DNA from: CADEDV01 sp048498035
Lineage (GTDB): Bacteria; Bacteroidota; Bacteroidia; Chitinophagales; Chitinophagaceae
Direction: 5' to 3'
Assembly: GCA_048498035.1 (NCBI GenBank)
Contig: JBEHYT010000004.1
Location: 62,001 to 126,000 of the forward strand
DNA: 64,000 bases
Shown: one piece after another, positions 52,994 to 60,944 of the stretch
Position numbering within the stretch: the first letter of the stretch is position 1
Layout: each line of letters opens with the position of its first letter
The notes under the pieces: model-generated
Told to the model about the DNA's origin: nothing
Seen by the model: the letters and a program-made list of their open reading frames with translations, nothing else
Database searches by the model: none
Made by a program: the position numbers and the translations under genes

Positions 52994-53560
52994 ATGAAAA
53001 AAAATCTGCTGATATCTATTCGCCTTACAGTAGTGCTGGTGGTGATCTGTTGCGTGCTTTACCCGTTGCTGGTGGCCTTTGCAGGAATGGCGGCGCCTGG
53101 TGGTGGAAATGGTGAGAAGGTGGTTGTAAAGGGCAATGTGGTAGGTTATCGACTGATTGGCCAGCGATTTGCGGATGACCGTTACTTTTCCGGCAGACCA
53201 TCGGCGGTTAATTACAATGCGGCGGCCTCCGGAGGATCCAATAAAGGGCCCTCAAATCCAGCCTATCTCCAAATGGTTCGGGATCGTATTGATTCGTTCC
53301 TGGCGCATAACCCCGGTGTTCAACGCGTCGACATACCTGCAGAGCTGGTAACGGCGAGCGGAAGCGGATTAGATCCGGACATTAGCCCGGCTGCGGCACG
53401 TGTGCAGGTAAAACGCATAGCGACCGTGCGACACTTATCAGAAGAAGCTATTTTTCAATTGGTGGAAGAACAAACGCGAAGGCCCTATTTCGGCCCTGAC
53501 CATATCAATGTACTTGAATTGAATATTGCCCTGGATGAACTTTCGAACGCTAAAAAGTAG
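52994..53560 (+). CDS. kdpC: K+-transporting ATPase subunit C
   Basis: A 188-residue subunit with a single N-terminal membrane helix (LTVVLVVICCVLYPLLVAFA) and a periplasmic domain. Conserved stretches are GQRFADDRYFSGRPSAVNYN, ASGSGLDPDISPAAARVQVK and FGPDHINVLELNIALDEL. KdpC completes the KdpFABC complex and is thought to aid its assembly or ion binding. It is followed after 3 bases by the porin gene. Confidence 0.96.
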   Translation: MKKNLLISIRLTVVLVVICCVLYPLLVAFAGMAAPGGGNGEKVVVKGNVVGYRLIGQRFADDRYFSGRPSAVNYNAAASGGSNKGPSNPAYLQMVRDRIDSFLAHNPGVQRVDIPAELVTASGSGLDPDISPAAARVQVKRIATVRHLSEEAIFQLVEEQTRRPYFGPDHINVLELNIALDELSNAKK

Positions 53561-53563
53561 ACG

Positions 53564-54634
53564 ATGAAATATCTTTTTGTTGCTGTATTGTTGTCTGTGC
53601 AGGTTGCTCATGTATACGGCCAGGATTCGTTGCCGAAACTATCGCTGAGCGGCTATGTGGAAGTGTATTACAGCTATGATCTCAACAGGCCGGCTGACCA
53701 CAACAAAGCTTCTTTCCTGTACAATTATAACAGGCATAATGAATTTTCAGTTAATCTTTCGTTTCTGAAAGCTGCCTACACAGCCGAAAAGGTGCGGGCT
53801 AACCTGGCCATTGCGGCGGGATCATATATGAATGCAAATTATGCTGCAGAGCCCGGTGTATTGAAGAATATAATGGAAGCGAATGCAGGTGTGCGTATTG
53901 GGAAAAAAAACTGCTGGCTGGATGCCGGTGTGCTGCCTTCTCATATCGGGTTTGAGAGCGCCGTTGGCCAGGATTGCCGGACGCTTACGCGCAGTATTGG
54001 CGCCGAAAATTCTCCTTATTATGAAACGGGTGCCCGGCTATCATTCACAGATAACCGGGAGCGATGGTCGGTTGCTTTGTTGGCCCTTAACGGCTGGCAA
54101 CGGATCCAACGGGTTGACGGCAATTCAGCAGTAAGTTGGGGCGCACAGGTACAGTTTCATCCCTCGCAAAAGCTACTATTAAATTACAGCGGATTTGCCG
54201 GAACAGATAAACCGGACAGCGCCAGGCTTGATCGGTTTTTTAACGATGTCTATGGTGTATTCACCATAAATGAGCATTGGGCTGTTACAACCGGTTTTGA
54301 TGTTGGTGTGGAACAGCGTACCCCCGGTAGCGGCAGGATGAATACATGGTATACACCGGTAGCTATTGTACGGTTAACCGTAAATGACCAGTTTGCAATT
54401 GCTGCAAGGGGTGAATATTATCACGATCCTGCGCAGGTACTGGTTACTACATCTTCAGCAGGTGGATTTTGTGCAGCCGGGTATTCCTGTAACCTGGATT
54501 ATCACCCGGCAAAAAACGCAAGTGTTCGATTCGAAGTTCGGCAACTGCGAAGTACAGATCCTGTGTTCGAAGAGGGAGAGCAATTGCGCAGGCATCAGAC
54601 TACAATAACGGCATCACTGGCAGTTGGTTTTTGA
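53564..54634 (+). CDS. Porin / outer-membrane beta-barrel protein in the kdp operon
   Basis: A 356-residue protein with a signal peptide (LFVAVLLSVQVAHVYGQ). Strands such as SGYVEVYYSYDLNRPADHNK, NVRIGKKN-like turns and FAGTDKP describe an outer-membrane barrel ending in ITASLAVGF. It resembles the porin/putative outer-membrane beta-barrel proteins of Bacteroidetes that lie after kdpC. It probably lets K+ through the outer membrane, which is inference from position. It lies 3 bases after kdpC and 1 base before kdpD. Confidence 0.8.
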   Translation: MKYLFVAVLLSVQVAHVYGQDSLPKLSLSGYVEVYYSYDLNRPADHNKASFLYNYNRHNEFSVNLSFLKAAYTAEKVRANLAIAAGSYMNANYAAEPGVLKNIMEANAGVRIGKKNCWLDAGVLPSHIGFESAVGQDCRTLTRSIGAENSPYYETGARLSFTDNRERWSVALLALNGWQRIQRVDGNSAVSWGAQVQFHPSQKLLLNYSGFAGTDKPDSARLDRFFNDVYGVFTINEHWAVTTGFDVGVEQRTPGSGRMNTWYTPVAIVRLTVNDQFAIAARGEYYHDPAQVLVTTSSAGGFCAAGYSCNLDYHPAKNASVRFEVRQLRSTDPVFEEGEQLRRHQTTITASLAVGF

Positions 54635-54635
54635 A

Positions 54636-55748
54636 ATGATCAATGGATTATACGATAGCGTAACAGGTACGGCCCTCAGGCGGGGGAAGTTGAAAATCTA
54701 TATCGGAATGAGTGCTGGTGTGGGTAAAACATACCGCATGCTGCAGGAGGCGCGGACATTGCTGCACACTGGTGTGAATATAAAGATCGGCTATGTTGAA
54801 ACACATGGCCGCAAGGAAACGATGGCCCAATTGGCGGATTTGCCGGTTATTCCCCGTCGTATCGTGTTTTACAGGGGAAAGGAATTGGAAGAAATGGATC
54901 TGCAGGCGATCCTGTTATTACAGCCGACTATCGTAATTGTGGATGAGTTGGCGCATAGCAATATTCCGGGAAGTAAAAATGAAAAGCGCTGGCAGGATGT
55001 GATGGATTTGCTGGATGCAGGCATAGACGTCATTACCGCGGTAAACATTCAGCATATCGAAAGCATTAACCAGGATGTAAAAGAAATTACCGGCGTGGAA
55101 GTAGCAGAACGGGTGCCCGACAGGATATTGCAGCTGGCCGATGAAGTGGTTAATATTGATCTCACCGCAGATGAACTAATCACACGCTTAAAAGACGGCA
55201 AAATCTATGATCCTGTAAAGGTACAGACGGCGCTTCAGCATTTTTTTAAACCTGAAAAGATACTCCAGTTGCGGGAACTGGCCCTGAAAGAGGTGGCGGG
55301 CCAGGTAGAGCGAAAAGTTGACTATGAAATCACCAGGCCGGGAAGCTGGCGGCATGAACGGTTTCTTGCCTGTATCTCATCAAATCATGAAACGGCACGT
55401 CAGATCATTCGTAAAACAGCGCGACTGGCGTCTTATTATAATAGCAAATGGTATGTGCTGTACGTGCAGACACCTGCAGAGGGGGCAGACCGTATTCCGC
55501 TGGCTGCACAGCGACACCTGATCAATAATTTTAAAACCGCGACGGAACTGGGTGCCGAAGTGATCCGTTTACAGAGCGACCGCGTGGGGCGTGCCATTCT
55601 GGAGGTGGCCATCGAACGGCAGGTGACGACTGTTTGCATTGGCAAACCTCACCTAAATTTGTTCCAGGTTATTTTAAGGACCCACCTCTTTAACCAACTG
55701 CTGAAAGCGATGTCAAGGAATGATATTGACCTTATAATTCTTTCATAA
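54636..55748 (+). CDS. kdpD: KdpD N-terminal sensor and Usp domains only
   Basis: A 370-residue protein holding the KdpD N-terminal domain (Walker A GMSAGVGKTYRMLQEA, then KIGYVETHGRKETM, IVDELAHSNIPGSKNEKRWQ, AVNIQHIES) and a C-terminal Usp-like domain (about 245-370, VLYVQTPAEGADRIPLAAQ, VTTVCIGKPHLN). Full-length KdpD is about 900 residues and also has four membrane helices and a kinase. Those are missing here and a DUF4118 kinase is encoded at 44218. Start ATG 54636 is used. The stop overlaps the next kinase gene by one base. Confidence 0.9.
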   Translation: MINGLYDSVTGTALRRGKLKIYIGMSAGVGKTYRMLQEARTLLHTGVNIKIGYVETHGRKETMAQLADLPVIPRRIVFYRGKELEEMDLQAILLLQPTIVIVDELAHSNIPGSKNEKRWQDVMDLLDAGIDVITAVNIQHIESINQDVKEITGVEVAERVPDRILQLADEVVNIDLTADELITRLKDGKIYDPVKVQTALQHFFKPEKILQLRELALKEVAGQVERKVDYEITRPGSWRHERFLACISSNHETARQIIRKTARLASYYNSKWYVLYVQTPAEGADRIPLAAQRHLINNFKTATELGAEVIRLQSDRVGRAILEVAIERQVTTVCIGKPHLNLFQVILRTHLFNQLLKAMSRNDIDLIILS

Positions 55749-57433
55749 TGGCAATACGATTAAAAACAAAAGTGGCGCTGGGTGGAATTTTTCTTTTTCT
55801 GCTCCTGGCGCTGGTTGCGGTTTCCGGTTTTTTTTATCTCAACCGGGTTAGTGGTGACGCCCGTCGCATAGTGAGGGATAACTATGAAACGCTCAATTAT
55901 TCGAGGGAAATGTTGCGGCTGAGTGACAACAGGAGCGATAGTAGCTGGTTGCCACGGTTTGAGTCAAACCTGCTGGCGCAGGAAAAAAATATCACAGAGC
56001 CGGGTGAGGCCGATGTAACTGTGCAATTACGGCATTTATTTGAGCAGTTAAAGTTACAGCCAAACAATGACAGCATTGCTATACGGGTTCGGGGTACCCT
56101 GGTAAAGATTATGGAACTCAACCTGGCGGCAATCGATAAAAAGAACCTGGGCGCGCAGCTAACCGCCGCCAATGCGAAGACAGTGATTACGATTATACTG
56201 ACATTTTGTTTTCTTTTTGGTATTACATTCCTTTACAATTTTCCCTCACTCATTGCCGGGCCGGTTTCGAAATTTACAGATGCTATACGTGCGATAGCAA
56301 ACAGGGATTATAGCAAGCGTATTTTCCTGGACCGATCCGATGAATTTGGCGAGCTCGCCGCAGCCTTCAATAGTATGGCGGAGCGGTTGGATGAATATGA
56401 ACACAGCAACCTGGCACGTATTCTTTTTGAAAAACAACGGGCGGAAGCGGTCATCAATTCGCTTCACGACGCCAGTATTGGTATCGACAGCGAGGGTAAA
56501 ATACTTTTTGCCAACCGGCAGGCACTGCAGTTGCTCAATATGGACGAGAAACAGTTAGCGGGTGAAGCAGTCGCGGTTGTAAAAAAGAAAAATGATCTGT
56601 TCCGCTTTCTTGTAGATGACCAGGATACCGTTCCTTTTAAGGTGGTGTTGGATGAACATGAGAACTATTTTATAAAAGACCTCATTGAACTGCCGGCGCC
56701 GGCAGGAGGTTTGTTGATAGTGGTGAAGAATATTACTTCGTTCAAGGAACTGGATGTGGCACGGACGAATTTTATCGCAACTATTTCCCATGAGTTAAAA
56801 ACACCGTTGGCTTCTTCTGACTTTAGTTTGAAATTACTGGCGGATGAGCGTACAGGTACACTCAATGATGCGCAACGGGAGTTGACGTCTAATTTGCGTG
56901 CGGATAACCAGCGGATGTTGCGTATACTGAGTGAACTGATGGATATGGCCCAGGCAGAATCGGGTCGCATCAAACTGGATAGTACGGTAGTGCGTGCCGG
57001 TGAACTGATCAATAAGGCGCTGACGGCGGTACGAACGGTTGCGCTGGAGAAGATGGTAACCATACAGCTTGTGATGCTGGACGATGCAACTACACTGCTG
57101 ACCGATGCCGAGAAAACGAGTTGGGTGTTGACAAATCTCTTAACCAATGCTATCAAATATTCCGAGGCAGGGGGAGTGGTGGAAATGGGCGTTCGTTTAT
57201 CGGGGAAAATGCTGGTATTTTTTGTAACGGATCATGGGCCCGGCATACCGCCCATATACAGGGAACGGATATTTGATCGGTTCTTTACAGTCCCTGGCTC
57301 AAAAGGCGGTACAGGCATCGGTCTTTCTATTTCCCGCGAGTTTATCGATGCGCAACACGGGAGGATCTGGGTGGAAAGTGAACGCGGCGGAGGCAGTACA
57401 TTTTGCTTTGAATTACCGGCCTACCAGGGGTAG
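55748..57433 (+). CDS. HAMP/PAS sensor histidine kinase in the kdp operon
   Basis: A 561-residue kinase. Two membrane helices (VALGGIFLFLLLALVAVSGF near residue 10 and VITIILTFCFLFGITFLYNF near 145) enclose a periplasmic domain. A HAMP domain (GPVSKFTDAIRAIANRDYSK), a PAS-like domain (VINSLHDASIGIDSEGKILF), HisKA (FIATISHELKTPLASSDFSL) and HATPase (LTNLLTNAIKYSEAGG, GTGIGLSISREFIDAQHG) follow. It overlaps the KdpD N-terminal gene by one base. It may signal to the NtrC-type regulator at 47403, which has no other kinase nearby; that pairing is inference. Confidence 0.9.
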   Translation: MAIRLKTKVALGGIFLFLLLALVAVSGFFYLNRVSGDARRIVRDNYETLNYSREMLRLSDNRSDSSWLPRFESNLLAQEKNITEPGEADVTVQLRHLFEQLKLQPNNDSIAIRVRGTLVKIMELNLAAIDKKNLGAQLTAANAKTVITIILTFCFLFGITFLYNFPSLIAGPVSKFTDAIRAIANRDYSKRIFLDRSDEFGELAAAFNSMAERLDEYEHSNLARILFEKQRAEAVINSLHDASIGIDSEGKILFANRQALQLLNMDEKQLAGEAVAVVKKKNDLFRFLVDDQDTVPFKVVLDEHENYFIKDLIELPAPAGGLLIVVKNITSFKELDVARTNFIATISHELKTPLASSDFSLKLLADERTGTLNDAQRELTSNLRADNQRMLRILSELMDMAQAESGRIKLDSTVVRAGELINKALTAVRTVALEKMVTIQLVMLDDATTLLTDAEKTSWVLTNLLTNAIKYSEAGGVVEMGVRLSGKMLVFFVTDHGPGIPPIYRERIFDRFFTVPGSKGGTGIGLSISREFIDAQHGRIWVESERGGGSTFCFELPAYQG

Positions 57434-57529
57434 CAGGGGCACCTACCGCAGAGAGAAGACGAACGCTTGCCCGGGCGGGAAATTATAAATCGGTAAATGC
57501 AATGGTGGGTGAAGGCAGCTTGCGATAGA

Positions 57530-57554
57530 ATGGTTACTTTTAAGCATTAACCAT
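57530..57554 (+). promoter_or_regulatory. Inverted repeat before the Crp gene
   Basis: ATGGTTA (57530-57536) and TAACCAT (57548-57554) form a perfect 7-bp inverted repeat that ends 5 bases before the ATG. A -7-like TACTTTTA (57535-57542) lies inside it. It could be an autoregulatory operator. Confidence 0.4.
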
Positions 57555-57559
57555 CCATC

Positions 57560-58186
57560 ATGCCATCGCGTAGAACCGAACCAAAAGCTGCCGGGGCGCC
57601 GGAGCCTGGCCATACCGCATTATTGCACGCCTTGAATAGCTTTCATCCGCTTGAAAAAGAAGCGGCTTCCTACCTGCTACAGCATCTTGTTAAAATGAAA
57701 GTGCGAAAAAAGAAATTGTTACTTCGTGAAGGCACTTTCTGCGACCACGTATATTTTATCTATAAAGGTGCGGCCCGCGGGTTTATCAAAGAAGGGCTTA
57801 AAGACATTACTACCTGGATTACGGTAGAGAACGAAATGATCACCGCTATCGCAAGTCTTGACGTGCAGGCGCCATCGCGGGAAAATATACAGATGATTGA
57901 AGACAGTGAATTGTTTGCACTGCACTATGATCACTTAAATGCGCTGTACGACCGGTATCCCGGTTTCAACAGCGTAGGACGAAAACTGTTGCAGCGCTAT
58001 TATGGGGATGCGGAGCGACGGGCATTCATTGCCCGGCTCACCAATGCCGAAACTAAATACCGGCATTTCCTGGATCGCTACCAGGACCTGGTGAATCGTA
58101 TTCCATTAAAATATATTGCGTCTTTTCTCGGGATTACCATCGAAACGCTGAGCAGAGTCCGCAAAAAAATGAGCGAATTACCTTAA
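57560..58186 (+). CDS. Crp/Fnr-family transcriptional regulator
   Basis: A 208-residue regulator with a beta-roll sensor domain (about 45-140, KKKLLLREGTFCDHVYFIYK, TWITVENEMITAIASL) and a C-terminal helix-turn-helix (RIPLKYIASFLGITIETLSR). It resembles the regulator at 23645 (both have IPLKYIAS and ETLSR) and has no iron-sulfur cysteine cluster. It lies 126 bases after the kdp kinase gene and has its own putative promoter. Target genes are unknown. Confidence 0.85.
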   Translation: MPSRRTEPKAAGAPEPGHTALLHALNSFHPLEKEAASYLLQHLVKMKVRKKKLLLREGTFCDHVYFIYKGAARGFIKEGLKDITTWITVENEMITAIASLDVQAPSRENIQMIEDSELFALHYDHLNALYDRYPGFNSVGRKLLQRYYGDAERRAFIARLTNAETKYRHFLDRYQDLVNRIPLKYIASFLGITIETLSRVRKKMSELP

Positions 58187-58218
58187 AAAACTCTCCAAAT
58201 CGGTCAAAAATTGAACTA

Positions 58219-58250
58219 AGTGTTTACTCTTAAAATTAAGGGTAAACACT
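58219..58250 (+). terminator. Long hairpin after the Crp gene
   Basis: AGTGTTTACTCTTAA and TTAAGGGTAAACACT form a 15-bp stem with one G-U pair and a two-base gap, 33 bases after the stop codon. CCTTTTT follows 5 bases later. It may terminate transcription or serve as a palindromic site. Confidence 0.55.
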
Positions 58251-58289
58251 AAACCTTTTTAAATCTAAATAATTCTTTTTCAAGTAGAT

Positions 58290-58566
58290 AGAATGAAAGT
58301 TGCTGTGTCAGGAAATTGTCATTTTTGAATTTGCGGCTTTATGCGGTTTTAGCGGAAATCCACGGGATTCTGCGTTATTTTAAGTTGGAGCCTGAAAAGG
58401 CACAGCCCCTGCCAGTTGCCGGGACCACCAACGGAATGTTGAAGAAAATACAGTGCGCTTTAACACCCGTTCCCAGCAGATGGAACCAAAACACGCCGTA
58501 GCGATTTTTTTGGATATAGGCTACCATCAAAGGTCCCCGATTAGTAGTTGGGGGCTTTTTGTTTTT
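58290..58566 (+). ncRNA. Candidate structured RNA ending in an intrinsic terminator
   Basis: No credible protein frame occupies this gap between the Crp hairpin and the SRPBCC gene. The plus strand can fold into short hairpins, including GCCT-GAAA-AGGC (GNRA-type tetraloop, near 58391) and GTTCC..GGAAC (near 58469-58486). It ends in the terminator at 58533-58566. No known RNA family was recognised. A decayed gene is the main alternative. Confidence 0.3.
58533..58566 (+). terminator. Intrinsic terminator on the plus strand
   Basis: GTCCCC (58533-58538) pairs with GGGGGC (58550-58555), followed by TTTTTG and further T. It faces the plus strand although the flanking SRPBCC gene is on the minus strand, so it must end a rightward transcript. 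Confidence 0.75.
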
Positions 58567-58577
58567 AACCAACGGCA

Positions 58578-59012
58578 TTATTTGCCAGCGAGGAATTGTT
58601 CCAGTGATTGACCAAGAATGTAGTTCCATCCTGCTGTAAAACTTTCAACAGCAAAATTCTTATCCTCTTGATGCGGAAAGCTTTCCAGGCCGGTATGTGT
58701 CAGCCGCACTCTCGTTTTGTCGCCTTCGGGCATCAACTCAAAAGACACTTCTGAATAGCCGGGCTCCCCCACGTAGACCCAGCTATAGCGTAATAATTTT
58801 CCGGGTAGTACGTCAATTATTTTGCAACGGTGCAGGTACTGGCGGTCTTCTGCACCGCCATAAAATTCAAACTGAAAATCTTTTTCTGCGCGAAATTCTT
58901 CCAGGTTGAAATACCATTTCCTGATTTGTTCAACATCAGTTAGTGCTTTCCATACCTTATCAACCGGCGCATCATATACACGTTCTACTATTAATGGAGA
59001 AACTGTTGCCAT
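58578..59012 (-). CDS. SRPBCC/AHSA1-domain protein
   Basis: A 144-residue protein of the START/Bet v1-like AHSA1 family. It begins TVSPLIVERVYDAPVDKVWK, a diagnostic start, followed by ALTDVEQIRKWYFNLEEF. Later strands include CKIIDVLPGKLLRYSWVYVG and EVSFELMPEGDKTRVRLTHT. A hydrophobic ligand pocket is expected; the ligand is unknown. Such genes are often regulated by an ArsR protein, yet no ArsR gene is adjacent. The promoter carries a perfect palindrome on top of its -7 element. Confidence 0.88.
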   Translation of the reverse strand: MATVSPLIVERVYDAPVDKVWKALTDVEQIRKWYFNLEEFRAEKDFQFEFYGGAEDRQYLHRCKIIDVLPGKLLRYSWVYVGEPGYSEVSFELMPEGDKTRVRLTHTGLESFPHQEDKNFAVESFTAGWNYILGQSLEQFLAGK

Positions 59013-59026
59013 AACAGAAAAATTTA

Positions 59027-59050
59027 TGTAACCGAATGGTTACAAATCTA
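59027..59050 (-). promoter_or_regulatory. Promoter -7 element with overlapping perfect palindrome (SRPBCC gene)
   Basis: On the minus strand the -7 element TAGATTTG (59043-59050) matches TAnnTTTG exactly. It overlaps by two bases the palindrome TGTAACC-GAAT-GGTTACA (59027-59044), placed where transcription starts and 15 bases before the ATG. This is the layout of a repressor operator, as for ArsR-controlled SRPBCC genes. Confidence 0.75.
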
Positions 59051-59329
59051 AGGGTTTTAACTGATAAATGCGGTTGGTGTCCCGGGGGTAGGAAAATATT
59101 CCATCATTTCAGTAAAACCTGACATTGGAACCGCGTGCCCATCATTATAATTTAATGTTTTGATTAACAAGGTTTTTTCTGCCTGTTGGCAGGAAGACCG
59201 GCGATTGCAAAAAGCACTGTATGAAACGATCATTTTCCAGGGAGATTCCCCATCTCCGGTTCTGCCGTTGCTTCTCATTTGCCGGGTTTCCGCTCCAGTT
59301 AAGAAAAGCTGTTACACCAGAACCCTGCT
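59051..59329. other. Intergenic region between SRPBCC and MaoC genes
   Basis: Together with the operator this gap spans 317 bases. I see no supported gene in either direction. It should hold the promoter of the MaoC-led operon, but I could not pick out a confident -7 element. Confidence 0.25.
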
Positions 59330-59776
59330 ATGTTTATTAAAAAGTATTTCGAGGAGTTTGAAGCCGGTCATGTTCGCCGCACGCATGGTAGAACAATCAC
59401 TGAAACAGATATTGTTTTACACGCGGGGCAATCGGGCGATTTTTTCCCTCATCACATGGATGAAGAATGGTGTAAAACCCAACCTTTCGGCAAGCGGATT
59501 GCCCATGGCACGCTCATTTTTACGGTGGCGGTAGGACTTACTGCCGATCATATTAATGAAGTGTCCATGACCTATGGCTATGAGCGCTTGCGGTTTACCA
59601 AACCAGTATTTATTGGAGACACAATTCACGTAGTGGTAACGATAAAAGAAACAAAGGAGCATAAAAAGCCAGGATATGGACTGGTGACGGAACTGGTGGA
59701 AGTGATGAACCAGCGGCAGGAGCTGGTGATGGTGTGTGAGCATATTCTTATGGTGCATAAACAAACGACATCCTGA
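59330..59776 (+). CDS. MaoC-like dehydratase
   Basis: A 148-residue hot-dog-fold protein. The hydratase signature is GDFFPHHMDEEWCKTQPFGK with IAHGTLIFTVAVGL, which provides the catalytic Asp/His pair (D..H) of (R)-specific enoyl-CoA hydratases. The start MFIKKYFEEFEAGHVRR and ITETDIVLHAGQSGD are typical. It hydrates a CoA-bound unsaturated acid. It heads a cluster with a solute-binding-like protein, two CoA-transferases and an amidohydrolase; only a few bases separate each pair. Confidence 0.9.
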   Translation: MFIKKYFEEFEAGHVRRTHGRTITETDIVLHAGQSGDFFPHHMDEEWCKTQPFGKRIAHGTLIFTVAVGLTADHINEVSMTYGYERLRFTKPVFIGDTIHVVVTIKETKEHKKPGYGLVTELVEVMNQRQELVMVCEHILMVHKQTTS

Positions 59777-59777
59777 C

Positions 59778-60944
59778 ATGGCTGCGCTGGTATTAAACGG
59801 AATAACCTGGGGCCATAGCAGGGGCATAACACCACTGCTGGCCGCATCTCAACGGTGGACAGAATTGCATCCCGGCGTAGAGATACACTGGAAGATCCGC
59901 AGTTTGCAGGAATTTGCCGACTACCCGATTGAAGCGTTGACTCCGCATTACGATCTTCTTATCATCGACCATCCGTGGGTAGGTACAGCCGCACACACAG
60001 GTTGTGTATTACCGCTGGATGAATACCTGGATCCTGCTTACCTGCAAGACCAGGCTGCGCACAGCGTGGGTGGTTCGCATGAAAGTTATTTTTATAAAGG
60101 TCACCAATGGGCGTTAGCCATTGATGCCGCTACTCCCGCGGCCAGTTACCGGGCAGACCTGTTGTCAAAAAACGATTGCGCACTGCCCCACTTGTGGAAT
60201 GATGTACTTGCATTGGCCCGAAAGGGTCGCGTTGCCGTACCTGCGATCCCGATTGACCTTTTGATGAATTTCTACAGTTTTTGCATTGCCCGCGGCGCTG
60301 CGCCTTTTACAGGCGAAGATGAAGTTGTGGATCGCGAAACGGGTGTGGCAGCGCTGGAGATGATGCGGGAATTGTATGCGCTGATCGATCCGCGGTTTTT
60401 TTCCTGCAACCCGATTGCGGTGGCAGAACTGATGAGCAGCACCGATGATTATTGGTATTGTCCATTTGCCTATTGCTATTCCAATTATTCCAGGCAGGGT
60501 TTTGCAAAGCATGTACTGCATTATACCAACGTGGTAGTTTGTAATGGAGCGCGGTTAAAAACGACGATTGGCGGAACAGGCCTCGCTATTTCAGCGTTTA
60601 GTAAATTTAAACAGGAAGCGCTGGACTTTGCAGCCTGGGTGGTTTCTGGTGAATGCCAGCGGACGCTATATATGGAGCATGGCGGGCAGCCTGGCCATAG
60701 AATGGCGTGGGAGGATGATAATGCCAACCGCCTCACTAACAATTTTTTCAGGAACCTGCTGCCGGTGATGGAAGACGGTTACCTTCGGCCGCGTTACCAT
60801 GGATATTTACATTTCCAGGATCACGCGGGTAGTCCGTTGCAGCAGTTTCTTCAGCATGGAGGGGATGCAGCCGCCACGCTGGAACAGATCAATGATATTT
60901 ACCGGCAACAATATGCCGGTCATTCTTCAAACCTTATTGTATGA
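59778..60944 (+). CDS. Extracellular solute-binding family 1-like protein without signal peptide
   Basis: A 388-residue protein resembling sugar-type ABC solute-binding proteins (AALVLNGITWGHSRGITPLL, HYDLLIIDHPWVGTAAHTGC, VLPLDEYLDPAYL, and GGTGLAISAFSKFKQEALDF). ATG 59778 places the first strand right at the N-terminus, so there is neither signal peptide nor lipobox, and no permease or ATPase is nearby. A cytoplasmic ligand-binding role is therefore likely. The stop shares ATGA with the first CoA-transferase gene. It parallels the signal-less binding protein at 3705. Confidence 0.75.
   Translation: MAALVLNGITWGHSRGITPLLAASQRWTELHPGVEIHWKIRSLQEFADYPIEALTPHYDLLIIDHPWVGTAAHTGCVLPLDEYLDPAYLQDQAAHSVGGSHESYFYKGHQWALAIDAATPAASYRADLLSKNDCALPHLWNDVLALARKGRVAVPAIPIDLLMNFYSFCIARGAAPFTGEDEVVDRETGVAALEMMRELYALIDPRFFSCNPIAVAELMSSTDDYWYCPFAYCYSNYSRQGFAKHVLHYTNVVVCNGARLKTTIGGTGLAISAFSKFKQEALDFAAWVVSGECQRTLYMEHGGQPGHRMAWEDDNANRLTNNFFRNLLPVMEDGYLRPRYHGYLHFQDHAGSPLQQFLQHGGDAAATLEQINDIYRQQYAGHSSNLIV

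Noticed and set aside
58316..58501. 61-codon frame after the Crp gene
   Set aside because: Starts at TTG, shows no domain, and lies in a region better explained as non-coding.
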